DNA of 64,000 nt from an uncultured Lachnospiraceae bacterium (GCA_902783375.1 CACZQN010000001.1:1-64000); one strand, 5' to 3'. Shown: positions 37,648 to 46,559, numbered from the stretch's first letter. Made by a program: numbers and translations. Notes: generated by a model not told the origin, from the sequence alone.

Positions 37648-37676
37648 TTGCAACTTGTGGGAATGTCTGGTATAGT
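37648..37676 (+). promoter_or_regulatory. divergent promoter of the small-multidrug-export gene
   Basis: TTGCAA (37648-37653), 17-nt spacer, TATAGT (37671-37676). The back-to-back arrangement with the lacZ promoter means both polymerases cannot bind at once. Confidence 0.8.
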
Positions 37677-37710
37677 AGAAGCGATGTTTTTTGAAAGGAC
37701 GAACGATCGA

Positions 37711-38181
37711 ATGTTAATGAAATACCTGATTCTGTTTTTTATTTCCATGGTTCCGCTGATTGAGCTGCGTGGTGCGATGCTCTTTGCCACCGGCTGGAAT
37801 ATGCCGTTGCTGCCGAGCTACATCGTCTGTATCCTCGGAAATATGTTACCGGTCCCTGTGATTTTCCTGTTTGCCAGAAAGGTTCTGGAATGGGGCAAGG
37901 ACAAGCGCTATACCGCGAAGTTCTTTACCTTCTGTCTGGAAAAGGGACACGCTGCAGGGGAAAAGCTCACAAAGAAGGCCAGCACGACCGGCCTCTTCAT
38001 CGCCCTGATGCTCTTCGTGGGCATCCCGCTGCCGGGTACCGGTGCCTGGACCGGCACGCTTGCGGCCTCATTGCTGGATCTTGATATGAAAAAGAGCACC
38101 CTGGCAGTCCTGCTCGGCGTCCTGATCGCCGGCATCATCATGGGACTCGCAGGCACAGGCCTTTTCTCATTTTTCCGGTAA
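37711..38181 (+). CDS. small multi-drug export protein (COG2426)
   Basis: 156 aa integral membrane protein. Segments MVPLIELRGAMLFATGW and FVGIPLPGTGAWTGTLAASLL are characteristic of the Sm_multidrug_ex family (PF06695), related to DedA-like proteins; actual transport substrate unknown. The frame is open from 37636 but that lies inside the promoter; ATG at 37711 has an AAAGGA box 11 nt upstream. Followed at 36 nt by the M50-like protease gene. Confidence 0.88.
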   Translation: MLMKYLILFFISMVPLIELRGAMLFATGWNMPLLPSYIVCILGNMLPVPVIFLFARKVLEWGKDKRYTAKFFTFCLEKGHAAGEKLTKKASTTGLFIALMLFVGIPLPGTGAWTGTLAASLLDLDMKKSTLAVLLGVLIAGIIMGLAGTGLFSFFR

Positions 38182-38217
38182 TGTGATATCTGAGCGAAAA
38201 GGAAGGAGGATGGTTTG

Positions 38218-39405
38218 ATGAAAAAGAAGCAAATGTTCTCACAGATCTTATTTATCCTGCTTGGCCTCGGCTGTGGCGTCCTTGCAGGAATCGTGATCGG
38301 GAAAACGGCGAATCTGAATGATGCCGCAGATGATGGATTCCTGCTCTTCATGCTCCGCTATGTCGGTTCGCTGCTTCTGATCGCCCTTGCCTTTCCGGTG
38401 CAGATTATCTGCCATGAGGGCGGCCATCTCCTCTTCGGCCTGCTTTCCGGTTACCGATTCTCCTCCTTCCGGGTCGGATCTCTGATGATCACAAAGGATG
38501 CAGCCGGAAAGCTGGTCCGGAAAAAGCTGTCCCTGGCCGGGACGGGCGGCCAGTGCCTGATGGCACCGCCGTATACCGAAAGAGATGAGAACGGCATGCC
38601 GGTCTACCCCGGTGATGATTATCCCTGCGTTCTCTACAACCTCGGCGGGGTCCTGATGAATCTGATCCTCGCGGTGCTTTTCTTCCTCGTGTGGCTGATC
38701 ATCCGGAATATCCCCGCTGTCAGATTCCTGTCGATCTTTTCCCTGGGCATGATCATCATCGGTGTTTACCAGGCCTTGTCAAATGGTATCCCGATCGCAA
38801 CACCGCAGATCCAGAACGACGGCGCAAACATCCGCACCCTTCTGCAGAGTCCGACAGCGAAGCGTGCTTTCTGGATCCAGATGCAGGCAAATTCGGTAAG
38901 CCATGAAGGCATCCGGCTCAGCGAGATGCCGGAAGACTGGTTCACCATGCCTGCAGAGGAAGACATGGGCGATGCCCTGACCGCTTCCATCGCCTTTTTC
39001 CGTGAAAACAGGCTGATCGATGCGGGCGCCTATGATGAGGCTGCCGATCTGATCGAAGAACTGCTGCAGAACACCGCCTGCGCCATTCCGGGGATCTACC
39101 GGAATATGCTCGTCATGGATAAGGCGACGCTGCTCCTGATCAAAGATGCCGATGCAGACGTCCTGTTTCTCGAGGAGAAGCAGCAAAAAGCATTCATGGC
39201 ACAGATGAAAAACTTTCCAAGTACGCTCCGCACGGAATACCTCCTTGCGCTCTCTGATGGGCAGTTCTCCAAGGCAAAAAAAATCCGCGATCATTTTGAA
39301 AAGATCGCGGAATCCTATCCAAATCCTGTCGAACTGGTTGCAGAGCGTACGCTGATGGATGCCGGAAAAGCTTCCATCATTCCTTCCGCATCTGCACCGG
39401 CGTGA
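38218..39405 (+). CDS. M50-like membrane zinc metallopeptidase (site-2 protease type)
   Basis: 395 aa. Membrane spans at about 10-30, 47-75, 140-160 and 165-185. The zinc motif HEGGH (HExxH, residues 66-70) lies in a span, and SNGIPIATPQIQNDG further on resembles the second M50 motif (N-x-x-P...LDG) carrying the third ligand Asp. The C-terminal half (about 200-395) is soluble and helical. Site-2 proteases cut membrane-bound regulators; no target is visible here. GGAGG is 8 nt before the ATG. Its 3' end overlaps the convergent regulator gene by 29 bp. Confidence 0.82.
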   Translation: MKKKQMFSQILFILLGLGCGVLAGIVIGKTANLNDAADDGFLLFMLRYVGSLLLIALAFPVQIICHEGGHLLFGLLSGYRFSSFRVGSLMITKDAAGKLVRKKLSLAGTGGQCLMAPPYTERDENGMPVYPGDDYPCVLYNLGGVLMNLILAVLFFLVWLIIRNIPAVRFLSIFSLGMIIIGVYQALSNGIPIATPQIQNDGANIRTLLQSPTAKRAFWIQMQANSVSHEGIRLSEMPEDWFTMPAEEDMGDALTASIAFFRENRLIDAGAYDEAADLIEELLQNTACAIPGIYRNMLVMDKATLLLIKDADADVLFLEEKQQKAFMAQMKNFPSTLRTEYLLALSDGQFSKAKKIRDHFEKIAESYPNPVELVAERTLMDAGKASIIPSASAPA

Positions 39406-41143
39406 TGCCGAATTCTTTCTTGAAGAGCCGGTTGAAGTGTTCCACATTCTGGTAACCGATCATCCCGGCAATCTCTTCGACTCTGACGCTGCTGTTCTTC
39501 AGCAGCGTTTTTGCTCTCCGCAGCCGGATCTTCTTGACATGATCGCCAAAGGTCATGCCGGATTTTTCACGGATATACTTGGAGACATATGGCTCCGACA
39601 GATACATCTCCTTCGCCAGGTCGCCGAGCGTAATCGTCTGATAGTCCTCCTGGATCCGGTTCAGCATCGTCATCAGACGCTCATCAACAATCTCTTTTTC
39701 TTTGATCTCCGGGATCTGATTCACCGCAGAGACCAGGGCTGAGATGGAGGCCTGGAGGATATCCTCCGCAAACCCGATGCCCCAGAACCGTCTCTCCTGC
39801 GCGAGAATCCCGACAAAGGCAATCGCCTTCGAGGAAGAACTGGAACTCAGCGCATGCTCATCATAGCTTTCCAGTTCATAGCTGATCCCGAAATACTGCT
39901 TGATTGCATTGCTTACGGCATCCAGACGGCCGTTGCCGTTTGCCTTGACGGTCCTGGCTGCCCCACGGTGATAGAGTCTCACCTCTGCGAGGATTCCCTC
40001 ACGTTCTGTAAATCCACTCTCCATGATCTGGAAGATGTGCTGATTGTTCACATACTGTTCTGTCAGGATCTCATAGATCCGGGCAGAAGTCTGCCTGGTG
40101 CCACCTGCCGCAGTCTGAATGGTATGTTCGAGTTCTTTACGCATCTTTACCGGAACATTGATCCCATATTCCTTGCGCAGAACGGCTGTCGGCGTACTGC
40201 CATGGCCCTCAAAGTCGCTGTAGTCGGCAGATGACGTGCTGTGTCCCGTTGCACGCAGAACACCTTCATAGCCGCCTTCCGCAAAGAGATTCATCATCTC
40301 TTCCGTCAGGCTGATACCCTCTTTCCGGACCGGCACCTCATCCTGCCGGTACCAGCCGGCCTCAGAGAGCTCGTCCTGGTCAACGGTAATGGTCTCATCC
40401 CCGTCCAGGTCACAGAAAAAGCCCATCAGCAGCGAAGAGGAAAAGCTCCATGGCTGACTCTTATAGAATCTGAGATTCTTCACCCGCACACCGGTCTCTT
40501 CCATGACCTCTCTGGCCACGGTCTGCTCGATCGTCTCACCGATCTCTGTAAAGCCGGCTACCAGGGCAAAATGCGCATATGCCCTTCCAGCATACTTTGT
40601 CAGCAGGATACGGTCATGGTTCAGGACACCCACGATCACGGCCGGGCAGATCTTCGGATACTCAATCGTTCCACAGTCCGGGCAGTAGACCATCCGTTCC
40701 TTCCCGGAGTGCAGCATCGGCTTCCCGCAGCGTCCGCAGTACCGCCTGTCACCATACCAGCGGAACAGCTGCCACCCCGTGATCACGGCAAATGCGGTCA
40801 CAAAAGGTTCCCCTTCTTCCGGCATGAATGCACCACGGAACTGGCGGGCATCCACCAGTTCCATCCCGGCCGGAAGACATGCATCCTCTTCCCGGAGTTC
40901 TGCAGTCGCGTCCACCAGATAGTAGTCCTTCTCCCCGATCCGGAATGCAAACCTTGGTTCCGCTGTAAACGCAGCCTGAACTTCCCCGATCTCAGGCAGA
41001 GTCCTTTCCAGTACACCTCTGTCCTGCTTCTCCCACACGAGTACGGCATGCTCCGCAAAACACAGCGCGATGTCATGAAGACCCGGAGTTTTCTCCGGGT
41101 CATAGTGGTTGTCGTAGGTATATTTTCCAAGATCCTGAATCAT
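39377..41143 (-). CDS. triple fusion: NudC-type NADH pyrophosphatase, LeuA2 regulatory domain, AraC-type DNA-binding domain
   Basis: 588 aa in one open frame. Residues 1-294 look like complete NudC: zinc ribbon Cys136/139/154/157, SQPWSF motif, and a full Nudix box from Gly197 to Val219 (REVMEETGV). Residues about 308-477 match the C-terminal part of long-form 2-isopropylmalate synthase: the subdomain GHGSTPTAVLRKEYGINVP, then the leucine-binding regulatory domain (GNGRLDAVSNAI, ESYDEHAL, GIGFAEDILQASISALVSAVN). Residues about 485-588 are an AraC-family double helix-turn-helix (TLGDLAKEMYLSEPYVSKYI, IGYQNVEHFNRLFKKEFG). I infer a cytoplasmic transcription factor that senses leucine or a related ligand and hydrolyses NADH or NAD-capped RNA. 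Last gene of an operon, 22 nt after malQ. Confidence 0.9.
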   Translation of the reverse strand: MIQDLGKYTYDNHYDPEKTPGLHDIALCFAEHAVLVWEKQDRGVLERTLPEIGEVQAAFTAEPRFAFRIGEKDYYLVDATAELREEDACLPAGMELVDARQFRGAFMPEEGEPFVTAFAVITGWQLFRWYGDRRYCGRCGKPMLHSGKERMVYCPDCGTIEYPKICPAVIVGVLNHDRILLTKYAGRAYAHFALVAGFTEIGETIEQTVAREVMEETGVRVKNLRFYKSQPWSFSSSLLMGFFCDLDGDETITVDQDELSEAGWYRQDEVPVRKEGISLTEEMMNLFAEGGYEGVLRATGHSTSSADYSDFEGHGSTPTAVLRKEYGINVPVKMRKELEHTIQTAAGGTRQTSARIYEILTEQYVNNQHIFQIMESGFTEREGILAEVRLYHRGAARTVKANGNGRLDAVSNAIKQYFGISYELESYDEHALSSSSSSKAIAFVGILAQERRFWGIGFAEDILQASISALVSAVNQIPEIKEKEIVDERLMTMLNRIQEDYQTITLGDLAKEMYLSEPYVSKYIREKSGMTFGDHVKKIRLRRAKTLLKNSSVRVEEIAGMIGYQNVEHFNRLFKKEFGITPVQMRKE

Positions 41144-41165
41144 ACTCCCTCCACAACGTATCTTC

Positions 41166-42707
41166 TTATTCGGCCTTCACCGCTTCCTCTTCCGCCTTCT
41201 CCGGCTTCTCGATATAGCGGACGTAAAGCTTCGACATATCGCAGAGCTTCGCCGCGAGCTTTTTCGTCATCTGCTTCTCTGTCATCCGCCACTGCCAGTT
41301 CGTCCCGGTTGTGGACGGGAAGTTCATCCGCGCCTCATTTCCAAGAACCAGCACATCCTGCATCGGAATCACCGTATGCTCCGCAACGCTCATATACGCC
41401 GTCCGGATAAATGCCCAGACGAATTCCTCCTCGGAGCAGCCTTCGATTCCGAGGTACTTCTTCGCATACTCCTTCACTTCCTTCGAGGCAGTCCGGTACC
41501 AGGACAGGGTTGTATCGTTGTCATGGGTTCCGGTGTAGACGATGCAGTTCCTGATGTGGTTGTGCGGCTGGTAAGCGGAATCAGACAGCCCGTCAAAGGC
41601 AAACTGCAGCACTTTCATGCCCGGATACCCGGTGCGCTCCACAAGCGCCTCGACAGTCGGGGTCATGACGCCGAGATCCTCTGCGATGATATCCACATCC
41701 TTGCCGAGCACGAACTTCACGGTATCAAAGAGCCAGTCGCCCGGTCCCTTCTCCCAGTGTCCGCCGGCTGCCGTCTCATCCCCCGCCGGGATGAACCAGT
41801 ACTCGTCGAACCCGCGGAAATGGTCGATCCGGAGGGTATCATACCACTCAAAGGCCTTTTTCAGGCGGGCGAGCCACCACTTGTACCCCGTATCCGCATG
41901 GTACTTCCAGTTGTAGAGCGGGTTGCCCCAGAGCTGGCCGGTCTCCGAGAACGCATCCGGCGGACAGCCAGCCACGCCGATCGGACGATGGTCTTCATCA
42001 AACTGGAAGAGCTCCGGACTGCCCCATGCATCAGCCGAATCAAAAGAAACATAGATCGGCAGGTCACCGATGATCCGGATTCCGGCTTCGTTCGCATACT
42101 CCTTCAGTGCCTTCCACTGCTTGTCGAATTCAAACTGCAGGAAGGAATAGAAGAAGATCTCCCGCTCGAGCCTTGTCCGCTCCGCTGCCAGCGCTTCTTC
42201 CTTCCGGAGCCGCAGCTCTTCCGGCCACACATCCCAGGAAGCCCCGCCGCGGTCGCTCTTGATCGCCATATAGAGCGCATAGTCCGGCAGCCAGTCTGCA
42301 TTGTCCTCCGAGAACTTCCGGAAAGCAGCCCGGTCTTCTGCCGCTGCATTCTTCACAAAGTTCTCAGCTGCCTTCTTCAGCAGCGGGAACCGCTCGACAT
42401 ACAGCTTGCCGTAGTCAATCTTTGTCTTGCTCTTTCCGAAGTCGCAGGCCGCCAGATCCTTTTCGGCCAGCCATCCTTCCTCCATCAGGGTCGCCGGATC
42501 AATGAAATACGGATTCCCCGCGAAGGTGGAGAATGCCTGGTACGGGCTGTCGCCGAAGCCGGTCGGTCCGAGCGGCAGGATCTGCCATGCACTCTGTCCC
42601 GCTTTCACAAGCCAGTCCACAAAATCATACGCTTCTTTGCCGAATGTCCCGATGCCGTATGCTCCCGGCAGTGCGGAGATCGGCAGTAAAATACCACAGT
42701 CTCTCAT
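41166..42707 (-). CDS. malQ: 4-alpha-glucanotransferase (amylomaltase, GH77)
   Basis: 513 aa, normal length. MRDCGILLPISALPGAYGIGTFG at the start, WQILPLGPTGFGDSPYQAFS, catalytic Asp nucleophile in LRIDHFRGFDEYW and acid/base Glu in IIAEDLG. It disproportionates maltodextrins in the cytoplasm. Third gene of the operon from 45354, between the AEC transporter (19-nt gap) and the fusion regulator. Confidence 0.95.
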   Translation of the reverse strand: MRDCGILLPISALPGAYGIGTFGKEAYDFVDWLVKAGQSAWQILPLGPTGFGDSPYQAFSTFAGNPYFIDPATLMEEGWLAEKDLAACDFGKSKTKIDYGKLYVERFPLLKKAAENFVKNAAAEDRAAFRKFSEDNADWLPDYALYMAIKSDRGGASWDVWPEELRLRKEEALAAERTRLEREIFFYSFLQFEFDKQWKALKEYANEAGIRIIGDLPIYVSFDSADAWGSPELFQFDEDHRPIGVAGCPPDAFSETGQLWGNPLYNWKYHADTGYKWWLARLKKAFEWYDTLRIDHFRGFDEYWFIPAGDETAAGGHWEKGPGDWLFDTVKFVLGKDVDIIAEDLGVMTPTVEALVERTGYPGMKVLQFAFDGLSDSAYQPHNHIRNCIVYTGTHDNDTTLSWYRTASKEVKEYAKKYLGIEGCSEEEFVWAFIRTAYMSVAEHTVIPMQDVLVLGNEARMNFPSTTGTNWQWRMTEKQMTKKLAAKLCDMSKLYVRYIEKPEKAEEEAVKAE

Positions 42708-42726
42708 AACTCCTCCATTTATTAAC

Positions 42727-43644
42727 TTACAGCACCAGGCTCAGGATCAGCGGAACGCTGATCAGCCCGACGATGTTTGAGATCACAGCCATGCTGGCAC
42801 CGGTCGTCAGATCCCCGCCATATGCCGCCGGAAAGATAATCGTGTTCATGCCGAGCGGCATCGCCGCTGTAAAGGTCACAAGCAGCAGGATGTCCGGCGG
42901 TGTTCCGATCACCTTGAACAGGAAATAGAAGCCGATCGGCAGCAGGATGGTACGAAGCAGTGTCAGGACGTAGACCGGTTTCACCTGCAGCAGCTTCTTC
43001 AGCTCAAACTTTGCGACGACAAAGCCGGTCAGCAGCATGGCAAGGGCTGAGAAGCAGTTTGCCAGCGCCCCGAGTGTCGTGGTCACAAAGGTAGGAAGCG
43101 GCGGGTGAATGAGACCCAGCACGATTCCAAACAGCATAAATGCAAACATCGGGTTCGCGAGCGACTTCAGCGTGAACTTCTTCTGTCCGCCCGTCAGCCA
43201 GACCACGCCGATGCTGTAGACCAGAATCGTTCCCGGCAGGGAAAACATCAGATAGGTAAACAGCTTTTCCTGGCCGAAAAGGCCGAGGATCAGCGCATTT
43301 CCCATAAAGCCCATATTTGTGATCATAAAGGAATACTTATAGAGGCCCTGCACGCCCTTGTCCTTCGAGAAGAACGGGGCAAGAACGATGCCGATCACCA
43401 TGGACATCAGGTAATAGGCAATACTGTAGAGCAGCGCCGGACCATTGGAAACGAGGTTCTCAATGGTGCAGTTGCTGTAAAAGGAATTGATGATCAGTGC
43501 CGGCATGACGACAAAGCTGAGGAGCTTGCTGATCGTCTGGTCAGCATTCTCCGGAAGCAGCTTGATCTTGTGAACGCCCCAGCCGATCAGGATGCACGCG
43601 AACAGATAGAGCATCTGGTTCAGCGTCGGAATAAAAGCCTGCAT
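42727..43644 (-). CDS. AEC family transporter (auxin efflux carrier-like)
   Basis: 305 aa with ten predicted spans in two repeats of five. It begins with the family's typical LNQMLYLFACILIGWGVHKIKLLPE. Bacterial relatives move malate, other organic acids or amino acids; the substrate here is unknown. 18 nt after the TIM-barrel/propeller gene. Confidence 0.88.
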   Translation of the reverse strand: MQAFIPTLNQMLYLFACILIGWGVHKIKLLPENADQTISKLLSFVVMPALIINSFYSNCTIENLVSNGPALLYSIAYYLMSMVIGIVLAPFFSKDKGVQGLYKYSFMITNMGFMGNALILGLFGQEKLFTYLMFSLPGTILVYSIGVVWLTGGQKKFTLKSLANPMFAFMLFGIVLGLIHPPLPTFVTTTLGALANCFSALAMLLTGFVVAKFELKKLLQVKPVYVLTLLRTILLPIGFYFLFKVIGTPPDILLLVTFTAAMPLGMNTIIFPAAYGGDLTTGASMAVISNIVGLISVPLILSLVL

Positions 43645-43662
43645 GTAACTATTTCTCCAATC

Positions 43663-45354
43663 TTATACTGCGTAACTGACAAAGGCGAACCGTCTGCTCT
43701 CGGCATCCCAGGAATTCACGTTGATGGTGCCCTGGCCGCCCCACAGGGAAACGATCTTTCTCTGATCAGAACCGTCTGCATTCATCATCCAGAGTTCCAC
43801 CGGCATATTCGGCAGATGCTCATGCGGCTCGAGCTGATCCGCACCGTAGGAGATGTAGACGACCTTCTGGTTATCCGGCGAAATGTGCGGGAACCAGTTG
43901 TTGCGATGGTTCGTGGTCAGCTGCGTCTTCTTCGAGCCGTCCGCCTTCATCCGCCAGACCTGCATGAGACCGTTCTTCGTGGAATGATACCAGATATAAT
44001 GTCCATCCGGAGAGTACTCACAGCCATCGTTGTAACCACCGGTTGTCAGCTGAAATTCTTCTGTGCTCGGCTCCTCTCCCGGCCCCGGCACTTCGACCGT
44101 GTAGACATCCGCTGCAAATCCGCCGTCCTCAAGACCACGGAAACCACAGTAGGCCATCATCGTCCCGTCCGGCGACCAGCCATGCAGGAAGCTTGGGCTC
44201 TTGTCGATGACCAGTCTTGCCTCACCACCATCGATCGGCGCGATGAAGATTCTCGAGGAGAACGGCTCTCCTTCCTGCTTTCCGGCTGTCATCTCGCTGA
44301 CAGCGATCTCCGTCTCATCCGGAGAGACGACATGGTCGTTATTGACATTCTGGGCAACACCGGTGTCGATCAGGGTCTCTCTTCCGGTCGCAAGGTCATA
44401 GCGCCAGATCCTGCCCTCCGAATTGAAAAGCATTGCGTTCTGCGTCTTCAGCCAGTTCGGTGCTTCGATCACACGGTTGAACTTCGCCAGGGTCTTCACC
44501 TCACCGGTGACGATATCATAGGTGTGCAGGAAACTGACACAGTCCCCGCGCTTTGCAGCATAGCCGTTCAGCATCTGATGGAGCGCACCGAGATCCCCTG
44601 CGATATCACTGCCATAGTGTTCCTGGTCCAGGATCATCGGGATTCTGTGCCCGACTGCAAAGCGGAAAATCCCTGCGACATCCAGTGCACCGGTCCCGAT
44701 GGTCACATCATGCGGATCATCCAGCATTGCACCCTTCAGGAAATCCTTGAAGTGGATGGATTTCACACGGTAGACATTCCTTCTGAGGAAGGCCAGCGGA
44801 TCCTCGCCGGCAATCATCACCCAGCCGGCATCGACCTGCATGAAGACCTTGCCCTGGCAGCGGTCCACCAGATATTCATAGACAGAATTCCCAGAGTGCC
44901 CGTCCATCTCCATGCCGGAAACCTTTGCTGCAATCTCCTTGCCCTCATTATGAATGAGCACATTAATTCCGAACGGTGCCATCGCGTCTGCTGCGGCCAT
45001 CAGGGAGATCGCCGTCTCCTCCAGACTCACCAGATCAAAGGATGTCGGCGGCTTCACGACGATCTGCGCAAGGTCCGTCACCTCTTTGATCTTCTTCAGG
45101 AGTTCCACCTGTCCTGCAGGATTCTTCGCAAAGAAGTGGATCGACCGGATCGTAAGCCCGATCTCCCGGATCTCCTCCGCATGTGCAATCAACCAGTCTG
45201 CTGACCAGATGAAGTTCCTGTACTGCGGGATCTCCACCGTCGATACGCAGGGCTCGATCTCTTTTATTCCCGCTTCCCGGATCGCCCGGAGGTTCTCCAT
45301 CACATCACCCTTCATCTGCGAAAATGGTCCAAATAGCTGCACACCAAATACCAT
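43663..45354 (-). CDS. fusion of a sugar-phosphate-isomerase-like TIM barrel and a TolB/PD40-type beta-propeller
   Basis: 563 aa. Residues 1-265 are a xylose-isomerase-like TIM barrel (AP-endonuclease-2 fold): FGVQLFGPFSQ start, metal-ligand-like Glu/His/Asp in HNEGKE, MQVDAGWV, HFKDFLKG. Residues about 270-563 contain PD40 propeller blades (YSPDGHYIWY, ISPDNQKVVYIS, SPDETEIAVSE), similar to oligogalacturonide-lyase or TolB-like propellers. No signal peptide, so cytoplasmic. Possibly an epimerase acting on sugar acids with the propeller binding an oligosaccharide. First gene of the malQ operon. Confidence 0.85.
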   Translation of the reverse strand: MVFGVQLFGPFSQMKGDVMENLRAIREAGIKEIEPCVSTVEIPQYRNFIWSADWLIAHAEEIREIGLTIRSIHFFAKNPAGQVELLKKIKEVTDLAQIVVKPPTSFDLVSLEETAISLMAAADAMAPFGINVLIHNEGKEIAAKVSGMEMDGHSGNSVYEYLVDRCQGKVFMQVDAGWVMIAGEDPLAFLRRNVYRVKSIHFKDFLKGAMLDDPHDVTIGTGALDVAGIFRFAVGHRIPMILDQEHYGSDIAGDLGALHQMLNGYAAKRGDCVSFLHTYDIVTGEVKTLAKFNRVIEAPNWLKTQNAMLFNSEGRIWRYDLATGRETLIDTGVAQNVNNDHVVSPDETEIAVSEMTAGKQEGEPFSSRIFIAPIDGGEARLVIDKSPSFLHGWSPDGTMMAYCGFRGLEDGGFAADVYTVEVPGPGEEPSTEEFQLTTGGYNDGCEYSPDGHYIWYHSTKNGLMQVWRMKADGSKKTQLTTNHRNNWFPHISPDNQKVVYISYGADQLEPHEHLPNMPVELWMMNADGSDQRKIVSLWGGQGTINVNSWDAESRRFAFVSYAV

Positions 45355-45427
45355 CTGTTACCTCCTCCCAGCCTATGTAAATGATGCATCTTCCCTTGTT
45401 CAGGCATGCCAGTAAAACCAATTATAG

Positions 45428-45456
45428 ATTGTATCACACTCCCGTGAAAATGAAAA
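45428..45456 (-). promoter_or_regulatory. possible promoter of the TIM-propeller/AEC/malQ/regulator operon
   Basis: TTTTCA (45451-45456), 17-nt spacer, extended -10 TGaTACAAT (box 45428-45433). The -35 is weak and the site partly overlaps the kinase-gene terminator. A second possible -10, TATAAT, lies 9 nt further. Confidence 0.45.
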
Positions 45457-45483
45457 GTACCCTGCTGATCGCACGGGTACTTT
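45448..45483 (-). terminator. terminator after the kinase gene
   Basis: AAAGTACCC/GGGTACTTT (45454-45462 with 45475-45483, 12-nt loop), followed on the minus strand by TTCATTTTC. It includes the last base of the kinase stop codon. Confidence 0.75.
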
Positions 45484-46559
45484 CATCTCTGCTTTCCTTC
45501 CTCCAGCCGGAGCAGTTCCTGCATGAGTTCCTTCTCTGTATATCGTTCGTTTGCATCAAGGCGGATACAGTGTTCAATGATCTCCCAGATCGGGCCCGCC
45601 GCCCTCTGATCTCTTGGATAGCGACCGGTGAGCATGACATTCAGGAGGATCCCCACTGCATAGATGTCTGACTTTGCCGATGAGGCCTTCAGCCCAAATC
45701 CTGCCTGCTCCGGTGCCGCATACTCGATGGTGCCCATGTATCTCGTGTCGGCCGACTGATCCGGGTCATACCACTTCGCGACATTCACATCAAGAAGGAC
45801 AACCTTCCCTTCGGGGCTGATCATAATATTGGACGGTTTGATATCTCTGTGTACGATCGGAACCGGCAGCGTATGCAGTTCCTCGAGGATCCCACAGAGT
45901 TGCTCTGCAACAGCAATTGCTTCGGTCTCCGGAAATAATCTCTCCTCCAGCGTTTCTGCAAGGGTCTTTCCCTCGATGTACTCTTCGATGACGATCAGGC
46001 GGTTCTCTCCCTCAAACAGCGCCACGATTTTCGGCATATGCCGGACGGGATGTCCCATGAGATATTGATAGATGCTCTTATCATAAGTCCCGAGAAGCTT
46101 CTTGATATAGCGCACGCCCGTCTCCCGGTGTCTGACAAGAAGGATGTCCTCCCTGTTCTGTATTCTCTTCTCCTCAAGATAGAACGACAGACTGCACACA
46201 GCCTCGTCTGACAATCCTCTGTAAGGATCCTCCATCGCTGCCTGAAAGGCATCCTCAGAGGGATAGACTTCACTCGCATCAATCGTATTGACGAATCCAC
46301 ATTCCGTGCACATCCATTCCCCGTCGTTGTCCCGGAATCCGGGCTGGATATTCAGCATGGCGCCACACCGGTCACAGCGCCAGACGATGTCATCTTCCGC
46401 ATCGACTTCCGGATTGATCAGCATCTCTCCGCAGCCGAGGCAGAGCCAGTAAGGAAGACGGGAATCAAAGCCCTTCTGCAGTGTCAGATTGGCATTGCAG
46501 CGCGGGCAGACTTCATAGGAATCGCCTGCTTCCATCCTGTTTTCATCCATGTGAACCAT
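45483..46559 (-). CDS. Hanks-type Ser/Thr protein kinase with two N-terminal zinc ribbons
   Basis: 358 aa. Zinc ribbons at Cys18/21-Cys40/43 and Cys62/65-Cys84/87, then a kinase domain (about 125-355): catalytic loop HRDIKPSN (His237, Asp239, Asn244), DVN in place of DFG (Asp257), AAPEQ, SDIYAVGI. The Gly-rich loop is not recognisable and the VAIK lysine is probably Lys153 or Lys154. Soluble, without PASTA repeats or membrane span, so unlike PrkC. ATG at 46557-46559 follows AAGGAG by 8 nt. Confidence 0.9.
   Translation of the reverse strand: MVHMDENRMEAGDSYEVCPRCNANLTLQKGFDSRLPYWLCLGCGEMLINPEVDAEDDIVWRCDRCGAMLNIQPGFRDNDGEWMCTECGFVNTIDASEVYPSEDAFQAAMEDPYRGLSDEAVCSLSFYLEEKRIQNREDILLVRHRETGVRYIKKLLGTYDKSIYQYLMGHPVRHMPKIVALFEGENRLIVIEEYIEGKTLAETLEERLFPETEAIAVAEQLCGILEELHTLPVPIVHRDIKPSNIMISPEGKVVLLDVNVAKWYDPDQSADTRYMGTIEYAAPEQAGFGLKASSAKSDIYAVGILLNVMLTGRYPRDQRAAGPIWEIIEHCIRLDANERYTEKELMQELLRLEEGKQR

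Noticed and set aside
43105-45204. 699-codon open frame on the plus strand
   Set aside because: It lies opposite the AEC transporter and TIM-propeller genes, has His/Arg/Asp-rich composition without any family motif, and no ribosome-binding site. A shadow frame in GC-rich coding DNA.
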